The translations under genes were made by a program, and so were the position numbers. Positions 37,722-49,683 of a stretch of DNA of 64,000 bases are shown here, one piece after another. Source of the DNA: Struthio camelus (Eukaryota; Chordata; Aves; Struthioniformes; Struthionidae); the NCBI RefSeq assembly GCF_040807025.1, contig NC_090942.1, positions 193,806,247 to 193,870,246 on the forward strand, in the 5' to 3' direction. A model generated the notes under the pieces. That model was not told the DNA's origin. It searched no databases and saw only the letters and a program-made list of their open reading frames with translations. Numbering within the stretch: position 1 is the first letter of the stretch; each line of letters starts with the position of its first letter.

Positions 37722-38478
37722 AATCACAGAATCACAGAATGGCCAAGGTTGGAAGGGACCTCTGGAGATCAGCTAGTCCAACTCCTCTGCTCAAGCAGGG
37801 TCACCTAGAGCACGTTGCACAGGATCGTGTCCGGGTGGGTTTTGAATATCTCCAGGGAAAGAGACTCCGCAACCTCTCTGGGCAACCTGCTCCAGTGCTC
37901 CCTCACCCTCACAGGAAAGAAGTTTTTCCTCATGTTCAGATGGAAGGTCCTGTGGTTCAGTTTGTGCCCGTTGCCTCTTGTCCAGTTGCTGGACACCACT
38001 GAAAATAGTCTGGCCCCATCCTCTCGACACCCCCCCCTTCAGATACTTGTGCACATTGATGACATCCTCTTTCAGTCTTCTCTTCTCCAGGCTGAACAGG
38101 CCCAGCTCTCGCAGCCTTTCTGCATAGGAGAGGCGCTCCAGTCCCCTCATCATCTTTGTAGTCCTCTGCTGGACTCTCTGCAGCAGTGCCATGTCTCTCT
38201 TGTACTGGGGAGCCGAGAATTGGACCCAGCACTCCAGATGTGGTGTCCCCAAGGCTGAGGAGAGGGGCAGGATCACCTCCCTCAACCTGCTGGCAACACT
38301 CTGCCTAATGCACCCCAGGATACCATTGGCCTTCTTGGCCACAAGGGCACACTGCTGGCTCGTGGTGACCTTGTTGTCCACCAGCACTCCCAGGTCCTTC
38401 TCTACAGAGCTGCTTTCCAGCAGGTCAGCCCCCAGCCTGTACTGGTGCATGGGGTTATTCCTCCCTAGGTGCAGGATG
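37722..38478 (-). mobile_element. CR1 LINE, 5'-truncated copy
   Basis: About 757 bases of chicken-repeat-1-type LINE on the minus strand. The 3' end (left) shows the tandem octamer-like tail (aatcacagaatcacagaat on plus), followed by the conserved ccaaggttggaagggacctc segment. The minus strand encodes the C-terminal part of ORF2 downstream of the reverse transcriptase core: LGVLVDNK, then [15 protein letters not shown], then RLREVILPL, then [16 protein letters not shown], then [15 protein letters not shown]. The frame is broken at a run of eight C (38030-38037); the rest of the ORF ([12 protein letters not shown] and onward) continues in another frame to about 37805. The 5' truncation at about 38478 is typical of CR1. 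This is the youngest-looking repeat in the window and is not autonomous. Confidence 0.95.
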
Positions 38479-41384
38479 AAAATAACATTCTTTCATTTTT
38501 ATTGAATTGCATTCATCACAGACTCTCCCCCCCCCCAGTAATTCAGGAGCTAAGCCTGTGAGCAGTTTTGTGTAAAAACAATTTGCCTTGAAACAATGAA
38601 TAGACTGATTTGAAACCCCCAGTTCTCAATGCCCCTGCTTACCCACCAAAGTAAGGAGTTGCCCAAATTAATGTGAGCAAAATTTGCCCAGAAGCCCTGA
38701 ATATTAACCAAGAAATTCCAATGCTCTTGCCACTTGCAATAACAGAGAGTGGAATTATTAAAAAAATAAAACCAAAGCTCCTGTTGAGGTCCATGTATTC
38801 TTTTTATGTCACTATGGAGTGTGCTAGACAAATGTATAGAGTTCATAAAATCCTTCGGGAATCCTAAAAAAGGAAGTGGGAAAAAAGATGCCCTCACACA
38901 AGGGCATAATGAAACTACTGAACATTTCTATCTTAATTGTGCTTCATGCTAGAATATAAGGGAAAGTTATCAGAGTTGAAAAAAATGCTAAGCTCTCCTA
39001 GCAGCAAAATGCCTCATTTAGTATAATAGCATGAATAAACCTCTCAGTTCTAAAATAGAGTTGAAAAAAAAAAGAAAAAAATCAAAGCCTGTAAAGTCTC
39101 TATGCATAAAATATGATAATCTAAATCAGCAGTTTAATTTGCACTTCTCCAGATTAGAGCTAATATTCCCACTGTATACAGCCATAAATAAAACTTTCTA
39201 TTCCACTGACAGCAGAATAAAACATTGTACATTTTCATTTGTTTTTTTCCATTTTCTCACTTATAAAATATGCCTTTTGCCATTTGTCAGTGCATTTAAC
39301 TCAGTTGGAAGACAACAATGAAAACATACTTGACACAGTATCTGTTCAATAGGACTAAAAATACTAACTCTTGGAAGACAAGGACCAAAATTCTTATTTA
39401 TAGACTTAATTCAAGGGAAAAAAAGAACCATATGTTTAGTGTAAAGCAATTGTGGCATAAGATAAAGAGAAAAGTTGCTGAAAGGGTTTCAGAGCAGAAA
39501 CACTGCAGAAAGTTTAGGTGACTACCGATGACTGGGTATGGCGAGCTGGGATGGAGCTCACTGCAACATTCAGCTATCTGGAGTTAGGTGTCTGCAATAG
39601 TCATCCACTCTCAAACTTCCACTATGGCCTGGGGAGAGCAATGGCTTGATTCAGTTCCCAAAATGTAGGCATTTAGTCCTACCTGAGATGCTCTAGGTAT
39701 GCTGCCTGGCCTGCAGCCACCAAAGCACACCCTGCAGGTTCTGGATCATATCTTCTGGCCCTGTACAGATATCCTAGGTAATCAAGGGCATTTCAAGCAG
39801 CCCTAGCAGCCTATACTTAGGCACTGAATCAGGCCCCCCAGCTGATACAGTCGATGGAGAACAGTTCAGCTCTTCAAAAGTAGGTATCCACTGCAGGGTG
39901 ACTGAACAGCTCTCACATTGACCAGACCTGCAATCCGATGGGAGGTTAGACACTTGCGTTGCAGGTGGACGCTCATACTGTTGACAAGCTCGCTTCAGTA
40001 GCTACAGTCTGGGACCGAATCCCACCCTGCTAGTCTGTGCAGACAGGAGTTGCACTAACTTTGGGTTGCTTTCTGCTGCAGGACTGTGTTGCAGGTGCCA
40101 GAGTGAGAACGTGTGACCTCTCACAGCCACATGTTTCCATGTGTAGCGCATAACGTCATCTCATGGCTAGAGAGGAAGATAAATTTAAGTTAATGAGATT
40201 TAGTGGTGTCAGATCACCCTCAGGGGAGCTTTGTAATCTGTTATGGATGAAAGCATCTGAGAGAAGGAGAGAAAGGTAGACTGTGGTGGGGAACACCAAC
40301 AGAAAGCTGAAGGAGTTTGTTGAGAGGAATGGCCATAGCTGGAGTGGTGGATGGAGATGGCCCGCAGCAGAAACTCCTGGGGCAGAGACCAGCTCCGTGG
40401 AAATGGTTGCGGCATCCGCAGTGGGAAAAGTGCCACACCAGCATGGGCCGTCAGTGGAGGAAAGGATTACCTGTGGAGGAAATGCTGGGGGAGGGAGCAA
40501 AATACAGCATGGAGGAGGAATGTGAACGTCAAGCTGGTGAGGGGAGACTGCAAAGGGTGAATGAAGCTCTTTTTAAAGAAAATGCTTTCTTCGACAGCAA
40601 AGTTTCCTTGTGGGCCATTTTCTACTTGTACGAGATCACTGGATTCCCAGGGGACTCTGAGACGTTCCTCCACAAAGAGGTGATAGTAGTTTTCTACATA
40701 GCTGACACAGTATTGGTATGGCATAACAAACTTTTTTTGTACTCCTTTCAGGTCTGTTCCAGCACCTTCTGTATCCTGGGCTTCAGATGCCAAAAGGTAC
40801 AATTTTAGGCTTAGTTGCAGCTGTGTGAAAGCCAAGTTAGGAGCATAATTCAGCTCAGAGCTATAGGCAATCAGGCCTCTGGCTGACACCTAAGCGAGCA
40901 GATTGGTCCATTTCTGGTGAAATGCTAGGCGTATCGTTGCTGCTCCTGCAGAAACTATGTTTCTGGGGATGCACTGCCATTTGAGGCCAAGTTTTAAATC
41001 ATACTGTCCCAAGTTTTCTTCTACTTTAATGAGTGAGACGTGACTTTGTTTGGGCTGCACAAGTATCTCAAGTCTCACCAGATGGCACTGTGCTCAAAGG
41101 TTGACTCTGGACGGCACAAGAGAGGACAAGGTGTCCAAGCAGAAGGTGCAGAGGTGTTCAGATACACAAGCAAGTTCCCAGAACTTGCCCAGCAAGCTGC
41201 AGCTGCTGGTGTACAACCTTAGCCTGCCCCAAATGAAATACCACTCAAAGCTTAGGGAACAGGTTTAAACTAAGTCACCTTCCCTTGCATTTGGGTGGGT
41301 TAGGAATGCATCCAGCACAGCCCTCTGGGGAAGCACCATGTCCCCTTCTGTTCATCAAACACATCAGAATGGCAACCCTGTTCA

Positions 41385-41480
41385 CACAGATGTATGTACA
41401 TGCGGGTTTGTTGTACATATGAGCAGACATATGGGATTGTACATATGGGATGTATGTACATATGGGCAGACAAGATATGG
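41385..41480 (+). repeat. Degenerate tandem repeat (gtacatatggg unit)
   Basis: Several imperfect copies of 'tgtacatatggg/gcagacatatggg' alternate over about 95 bases. It is a minisatellite-like degenerate array. Confidence 0.7.
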
Positions 41481-43462
41481 GTTTCCTGTATTTTCATGTG
41501 ATCTTGTCATGGGCAGCATTTTCAGAAATTAGCAGTAAGACCCACACAGGCTTGCACGTGAGGCGCAACAGCTTAATGCTGAGGTTCCGGGGCTGAGGAT
41601 CTGTGGCCACAGCCAGGTCCCATGGATGGGCCCAGACTGAGGGCACCGCTGAGGCTGGTTCAGGCCCTTCTGTAGGCACCAGCGTGGGATCACTTGCCCC
41701 TGCAGCGTGGCTTCCAGCTTCCAGGTTTCTACCATACTTGCCCGTAAAGAGTGTGAGGGTGATCTGGGCAAAACTTACATTCCTAGGGCTTTCCAGGTTT
41801 ATAGCCAACACGCAAAATGTCCAGCTGTGGACCCAGAGCTGGGAAATCTGCCATCTGCATCAAAAGGGCAAAAGGGCTGCAATGGAAGCCTGCAATGGTC
41901 TATGCCCGCGCTCTGACACAGCAAGCACCAATTTACAAGAGAAGCGTGTGGATTTGACCAGGGCTCTTTGCAAGTGTCAACCTCTCCACAGTGCACCACC
42001 ACATGCTTCAGCTGCTGAGCTGCAAAGCTGCACTTGGTGGCATGGCCAGAGCCAGCCTGCCATGGCCCAGGCATGTTCAGGTGCCTTCCAAGAGAATTAG
42101 GAAATAATGAGAAGACTAAGCCAGCTGGGACTGTGCAAATACATGTAACTCTGCAGAGGAGCCCTGACGTAAGCAGTAGACTGAAAGGTAGGTGCCTGTA
42201 TATGTTGATCCCTTCCTATTCACAGTGGGAAAAGAGAAGAGAGGCAAAGATGGAGATATTTGACATACAGGCTCGCGATTGCAAGTAGCACAGTTAAAGC
42301 TAGTTTTTAGGGTTACCACACTTGATTTAGGCCTTGAGTAGAGTCCCCAACAGAAACCCAGCACATAAAGATGATTTTAGTGCTCTTTTGCCCTGGGCAG
42401 AATAGAAGTACTGGATTATTCACTGCTTTCCACATTTAACCTCTGCCTTTGAAAGCAGTTTACATATAAGGCCTGAAGAGCTGGTGTACGTTAAACTGTA
42501 CACTCCATGGCGTTTCTTTGGATTACAGTCTGGGGGCACAGGATCCTTAGATTTCTATATGGAAGTGCTCAGCTGGACTTAGCAAACAGTAAGAAATAGC
42601 TCAGAATAATTTAGGACTGCAGTCTCCTTCGCAGGTAGCCAAATCAGCTAAGAAAGCATGTCACAAAATGTGTTGAATATATCCAGGAGGGTAGCAAAGG
42701 CGTACTGAAGACAGAGGGGGACACTTTTGTTGGCTGTACTTTGCTCTATGTTAGAGAGATCTAAGCAGTAATTGAAAGAGAAGGGTCTTTATCCTTTTTG
42801 GAGTCTGCCCAGCTCAAACCCTGCCTGTCTGATCTCAACCTAAAACATAGAAAAATGATGTTTTCTTAATCTTACCGTTGCATTTGTTGCTTTATGTGCT
42901 CACCTGTGAGGTGGTAGAGTGGGGAGACCTCTCTGGAAGATGTTCTCAGGACTATTGCTAATCGTGGGTCACGGTTTGCTGCCTTTGGCTGAGGTCAATT
43001 TAGTGATCACTTCCCACAGTTCACTGATTCACTGCATCAGGTTACTTACAGCCTAACGTTCAGTTTTTTATTTCCAAGAAATTTTTCCATACTTTTTTTG
43101 TACGTTTTTCACCTGAGCTTTTGGCCATTAATTTCAAATTTTTTCTCCAAAAGCGAGCAATTGCAGGTGCTGTTCTTTCACGTGTGGCACTGTTTATTAA
43201 GCCATTTAAGCTGCCATTTACTGCCAGCTACAAGAGACAGCCCAACTCGTAGCACAGCAGTCCTCTGTTGAATAGAAAAGACAGATTCTCTCCACTTAGT
43301 GTCTCTTCTTCCACATGTATTTAACACTTTCTGGGAGAAGCCAGCGTGATGACAATATTTTTAAAAACAGCTGGCGCTTTTCCAGACTCTTTGGAACAAA
43401 TGAAGGGCTTCACGGTGCTGGGAAAGAATGCAAAGAGCCTTTTCCCTTTGCTTCAGTAGACA

Positions 43463-43679
43463 GCTGATCAGGATCCAAGCTTCCTTTAGTCAATGTGGCA
43501 GATCTACTATTCAAGAACATAAGGTCAGCATGAATTGTATCTATACTGAGCTTTAACTTTCCACATTACTTCAACCGAGAGCTCAGTGGGCTCCAAGTTT
43601 TCCCTTGTCAGTGCAGCAGATCTAATATGCAAGAATTTCAGGACCACAAGAATTGTAATATGTACTGAGCTTTTTCTTA
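43463..43679. repeat. Diverged direct local duplication (2 x ~98 bp)
   Basis: Copy A (43463-43560) and copy B (43581-43679) align along their whole length. They share tccaag, then tcccttTAGTca/tcccttgtca, then gcagatcta, then caagaa, then aattgta, then tactgagcttt, in the same order and spacing. Roughly two thirds of positions match by eye. Confidence 0.7.
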
Positions 43680-44877
43680 ATGCACGTAAGACTTTGCTGT
43701 TCAATCTCGCATGAGGGCATACTCGTGATTTAGTAGCTGTGAAGGCATTTCGTATCTGATCTCTGTTTGTGGGCTGTCAGATAGGGGTGCCTATGCACCT
43801 TTTCCCCTTCATTAAATGTTTATTCTGTTTAAATTCCGCGGAGCAGTCGCTGTTTTCTACTTTGCATATGCAATGTGCAGTCCGAGTCCCAAAGCTGGTG
43901 GGACCCCTGTGGGTTACTATAATGAATAATAATAAAAAAAAGCATGGTGAGTCCTTCCAGTCAACACTACTGACTTTTAACTTTTTCAGCACTAGGAAAA
44001 TAACAATATTGATATTTGCCAAAATATTATAACAGATTGATCTAAATATAGTGCAAGACCATCAGGAATGCAAGCTCTTCATCTGGTCTGATACAAGCTA
44101 GCCTGAAACTTCAAATTAAGTACAGTTGCCTGAGTTTGATTAACCAGATGAGAGCTTGTTATGATGGAGGTTTTTCTGGTTTGCTGGCTTATTTGTTTTG
44201 CTTGCACTGATGGGTTTGGAATAGGTTTGTTAAAAGATGTTTTCTCAGTGTTCCTGAAGGTTTATGACCATACCACGTGTGTGGAGTTGTATGCAGTAGT
44301 CAGAAAGCTGCCCCAGAAAGGCCTCTTTGTTGTATAATATAGCTCTAGCTGTAAGATGATGTATGCGATGGACCATCCATGAAAGAAGGGAACTGAATTT
44401 AAGAATTCTGGTGGAGTTTTTTTGGCCAAAGCTGAATTTCACAACAGGGGCTTGTAACCACAACTGGGAGTTGATTCACCACTGAAAGGTGCCCAAGGTT
44501 TCTTTTACAAATATAGACCTGACTTGCTACGGGTTATACAGGGCTTTGCTTAAAGTACATTAAGGTATTTTGTGATTCTGTAACTCCTATTTTCTCATGT
44601 TCTCTCTAAAAATATCTGCTTTCCGTGTCCAAAGATACCCGAGCACTTCCAGCAATAACAAATGAGCTCTCTTGTGCACCACACCATTTCCATGCTCCTT
44701 TGAATGATTTAGCTCAGTATTGGCAGAATTTGAAGCCACCTGACAGGAGAGAAAATCTGGCCAGGCAACTTAAACATTAGTCAAGAAGTGATTACTGCTA
44801 TTTTAACATGGACAAAGAGCAAAAGAGGCTTGTTCAGAGGAGAGCGCAGTAGACAGTCCGCCCTGGGAACAGTGGCC

Positions 44878-44903
44878 GGGGGGTGGGGGGACAGGGGCCG
44901 GGG
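44878..44903 (+). other. Strong G-quadruplex motif
   Basis: Four G-runs (6, 6, 4, 4) with loops of 1, 3 and 2 bases: gggggg t gggggg aca gggg cc gggg. It stands alone in an otherwise moderate-GC intergenic region. Confidence 0.85.
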
Positions 44904-45194
44904 TTAGTGACAAGAGGAGACAGGCAGAAATTTTCAACGCTCAGATTTCTGTGACTGCATATACTGAGGAAACAAGTGCTATTTTATCACAGTAGGCAGA
45001 TCTCTTTTCCGGAAGACAGAAGGAATAAGAGCTGTTGTAGCTGTATTCATGCATTTAGGGCTTATCTGCAGCAGCAATCTTCAGCCTTCACAGGCTCCCA
45101 AGCAACAAAACTGAGCAGAGAAAGAGCTGGGAGCAACATTACACTTTGCTTTCCCTCTGAGCTCTAGAGAGACCTAACTCTTTTTTCCTGCGAA

Positions 45195-45330
45195 ACAGGA
45201 ATATTCCTATTTCACACACAGGAAGTCAGAACCCAGTGAGTTCAGGGAACGTGATGGAGGTCACACAGGAGAGCTGGAAATGGAGCCTGAAGCCAGAGGA
45301 GTCACCCACCGCCTGCTCTGCCCATCAGTA
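45195..45330 (-). mobile_element. MIR-like SINE remnant
   Basis: The plus strand reads 'ttcctatttcacacacaggaagtcagaaccca', then 'ggaggtcacacaggagagctggaaatggagcc', resembling the reverse complement of MIR. Diverged; boundaries are approximate. Confidence 0.35.
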
Positions 45331-45413
45331 GATAGCAAAAATGCTAGTGTCACCAAAGAGCAAAGCTTGCCTTCACTGCAAAGAGCCATCACTGGTACAG
45401 AGGCAAATGACTG

Positions 45414-45453
45414 TGCACACGCACACACACACAGGCACACACATACTCACACA
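45414..45453 (+). repeat. Interrupted (CA)n microsatellite
   Basis: CA dinucleotides with a few substitutions over about 40 bases. Confidence 0.9.
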
Positions 45454-48400
45454 AAGTTGACTGTTATCACCTAATGGGTGAGAACTGGGACTCAGGAGGG
45501 GCTTGAACTCAATTCCCACCTCCATTGGACTCTTTGAGTAGGATTTAGCTCCTAATTGCAAGTACCTAAATGTTGTCAAGATGCCCCAGCTGTGAGCCCC
45601 AGCTCTCACTAAGGCCAACAAAAATCTACCCAATATAGTTGGCGGAGTCTGTAGGAAGATTCATCTCACCCCAAAACAGAGTATTTGGTCACCCGAATCA
45701 CTCTCCAAACACCACTGACACATAGCCACCAGCATTCGGACACCTACACATTGGTGTCCGCAGTTGAGAATTGAATCGCGCCCTCCATCTCATACCACCA
45801 GTTTGGATAACTATCACAAGCAATGCATAATAGCTCTTCCCCTGAGGGCTCTTGTTTGCTAAGCGCGTACGTAACTCACGGCTCTTACTCTGCATCACGT
45901 GCCATTCAGTAAGTCTGGGATCTTAATTGGGACCTCTTGGTGCTTCTGCAGTACAACCACGGACAGCAGGTAGGTGCTGGGATTGCTTGGGGCGGTTGGC
46001 AAGGGAGCGCAGCACAGGTTGTCTCTGGAACCTCCATGTCCATTGGACCCTTGTTGCTATGGCAGCAGCATCCTCCCTCCAGATCCAGCTGCATAAGACC
46101 AAGGAGCAGGTGATTCAGAGACAGAAATCATCCAGGAAAGTCCTCTTCCATCTGTAGATCCTAGCCAACTTTTGACATCCCGTGAATAGCTTATGCTTTC
46201 CCTTGGCTCTTCCTCCCTCAGGAGGGCTACAATGGCCTTTCGCTCTTTGTGCCTTGAGAGGAAAATCATGTGGTTTTTTTATTGATGTGCCAGAGACTAA
46301 TGTTTCAGCAAGTCAGTTCTTCCCAGGAAGCTTATTATTGGTAACAGTGAGAGGAGGGCTGAAGGTGAAAGACTTTGGGTGAAATTCATCTCCACGTTTT
46401 TCCAGATAATTTGTGTTGCAATGGAGAAGGATGAAGAATTGAAATCCAGAAAACCCTCTTTGTTCTCTTTGGCACTGAGATTTATTTGGCGAGGAGGAAA
46501 GAGATTAATTATAAAAAAAATGAGGAGAGGAAGAAACACAGCCCATCCTGCTGCTGCAGCCCCGTGGACTAATGGTAAGAGCTGGAACGGGCTGGCATGT
46601 CAAGTATTTATACCCAAAAGTTTCACTGTGTTACCTCCGAACGCACCGTCTATTGTGCTGTAAACTGGACTTGCATCGCCAAAACCTCTCGTCTAGAAAA
46701 ACAATGTCTTCCTTCAAGTTCAGAAAGTAGTTGACTAAATATTCTGTCGTTATTATTTTCCAGCTATAGTATCAAATGGGGAGCTATAGCGGGAAGATAC
46801 AGTGCAAGGAAACATTCCAGAAAGAAGAAATAGCCCCTGGAGGAAGGGATGGAGCAAACTAGGAAAAAGGAAAAACGTTCCCAGAATCAAGGCATCCCAT
46901 TTGCAAAGAAGGAAATAGCTGGTCTGGGAAGAAGGAAAGAAGAGGTTTATCAGGATAGTAAGACTTAGTGAACAGCATTGTATTTGAACAATTCCCATAT
47001 AAAGAAATTATTTTCTGGTTTTCAGACAAAGAATGTCAAAGCCATCCCACGAGAAAAAAAAGTATTTGGGTAGAAGCCTTTTTATGGCCTTCTACAAACA
47101 ACAGAAACCAAACAACCTCCTCTAAATTTTAATATGATTTTGATAGAAAAATAGGGACAATATCACCTGTCAGTAAAGCACCTGTTTCACATCCTGCATC
47201 ATCAGTCATTGAGCTGCACAAAACATATTTATAGCATATATAATGATACCGTTACCTGTGTTCACAGAGAAGTTCAACTGGCCAAGCTTTCAAAAACAGA
47301 AATCTAAATCCAGATTGAAGTACCTCCTATAAACACAGGCCTGAGTTTCAAATCCACTCATCCACCGCTTCTTCCCAACGACTTTTGTCGGAGCAACCCA
47401 TTTGAAAACTCGGGATACTCATTTATAGCAAGTGCTTACAGATGGATTTAGAATCCCGTACTGACTTTTGAAAAGCATCTGGTCTTTGCTATAGCTATGC
47501 TTAGTTTTAGCTCCATTACTTGTTCTTGTTCAAACAGTGCAAGACACAATAGCATTTACATTGGGTGCCAAATTCAGGCATACAACCGTTAAGAGCATAA
47601 TCTGAGTATGAGCCTAATATTTGTGTAAGTGCTGTTCATGATTTCCAGGAGGGGAGCTGGGAAGTGTAATATAACCCAAGGATGGAGGTTCTTCATAAAC
47701 AGCCAGGATGACAATGAAGCAAAGTCCCAGTGAGAAAGCCGGTCATGCCTTTCAGCTCCACCCAGCATCACTTATTTTGAATCAATGGTTTTAAACTTTG
47801 TGAAATGACATCACTATAGGGGACCAGCTGGTCAGTGTCAGCGGTGGGCATCAGATACCCAGCTGCCATAAGGACTGTACTTGTGTAAGTATTGTATGCT
47901 CTGCTGTTTTAGAGTTTTACAAACGTTAAGTTTTTCAGTAGCATAACCACACTTGTTAGATATCACTGGATCTTTATTTTTTGATGTTAAGAAATGTTAA
48001 GAGCAAGATGAATAATAGAAGTCTCACCAAGTAAAGAGGTAATTCTATCAACTTCAGTTATATCTATCCATAAGGCTTCACAGTAGTAGGAAAATAGACC
48101 TAAGCTAGCATCAGACATGTTAGCCATTAGTTCTGCATCTTAGAGGTGTCTGCAGAAAATCAGCAACTATTATTTTGATGACAGTTGAAAGAAGGTTTGC
48201 AAACTTGTGGAACAAAATGATATAATTTAGTCATTTTCTATGAGATAATAATGATGTTCTAATCAAAAAATGTACTCTGATATAATTATCGTACCTCTTT
48301 ATGAGCCTGCCTCAGGAGCACAGTAAAAGAATAAATGGGAATATTTTTACCATGCCATGTGAGAAAAAGCTCTCAAAGTTTTATTTGTGTCATTTGATGC

Positions 48401-49647
48401 GCATTCTGGAGATGGAATCTCATGTCTGGCAACCTCCTGGGGCCACATCCAGAAGAGGTTTCAGGCACATAAATCAGGAACAGACTTAAAGATGGGACTC
48501 ATGGATAAGCACAGGTGCCTTGTGCCCTAGAAGGCCTTAGGGCATCTCCCCTGGCTTCCAGCTGCAGCTCCAAAGGATATAGGTCTCCTTTTGTCATTTT
48601 CTGCCAGATCACCTACAGACATCTTATATATTCTTGGGTGTCTTAAATGGTGCCATGTGCCTATGCTTAGGCACCTGGATTGCTTCCTACATGCTAGCAT
48701 CAAAATTGCTATCCTAAGGAGTCATCCAGCTGAACTTAGTAGATGCTTTCTTGGACTACCTGGAGGTCCCTGTGTCCTGTGACAACAACACAGCTCCAGT
48801 GGCCCCGAGCTGAGCGTGGGACTGGCAAGGAGGCAGGAATTGTCAGTGGCAATCCCTGGGCCACTTGTCCAGTTCTCCCTGTGGCCTATACAACAGGCTG
48901 AAAGGAGTTTGTCTGACTTTTACCTAAAGCCTGTTTCGTACAAAATACATAAACTGTCAAGGAAGCAAGGACCAAAATCCACATTTCCCCTCTCCCATCC
49001 AGGTGGCTATAGAATTTGATGCTTTTGGTTTTCTCCTGCAGCATAATACAGCTTCAATAGACAGGGGAGAAACTGTTGCAATCCTCAACAGAGTCTATCA
49101 TCTTGAAATTAGCACTGTTTTCCTAGGAGAGGGGATCTGTGGATTTGAGTCACCACAGCACAGAAAAGGGAGGGGAGAGGAATTGCCCTGGCAAGGATTC
49201 TGGCTTGTTCCTCCTCCATCTGCTGTGTTTTCAAGAGTCAGTCTGCTCTGTTTTTGCACAGAAACCTATCCAAAATTGCTATGCAAGGCTGTCTGTCCAC
49301 AGCACTGTCTGTCCAAGGGGCAGGACAGGACACGATCCCCTGTGGTTTCCCTGTGGTCAGCTCAAGGAGGTCCTGTTTCTGCACACAGGTCTCTCTGGGA
49401 TTATCCTTCAGAGGCACCTAATTCTCCTCCTCCACTCTGCCATGGCACTTAGCTCTGGCTTTTGGACTTACATGGTAGCACCAACTCTAAGCAGTTATGT
49501 CCTCCACTAAATGTGGCCCTCTGTCTGGTTGGGGAAGATATCCTAACATATAATCTTCAATGCACAAATTGTCACCCTAAATCTGCCTCATCCTCATTGT
49601 GCTGCTAGAGTAAAACTACAGTGAGTGAAAGTCTGTATGACTTCCTA

Positions 49648-49683
49648 CCTGCTGAAGCGCTGGAAGTACGGCGCTTCAGCAGG
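49648..49683. repeat. Perfect 13-bp hairpin
   Basis: The arm cctgctgaagcgc (49648-49660) and its exact reverse complement gcgcttcagcagg (49671-49683) flank the 10-base loop tggaagtacg. It is GC-rich and stable. Confidence 0.95.

Noticed and set aside
40317-40808. 163-codon plus-strand open frame
   Set aside because: It starts at a non-ATG codon, has no recognisable motif, no splice context and no homology I can recall.
41603-42100. 165-codon plus-strand open frame with overlapping frames on the other strand
   Set aside because: Overlapping long frames in several phases point to a locally stop-poor stretch, not a gene; no family features.
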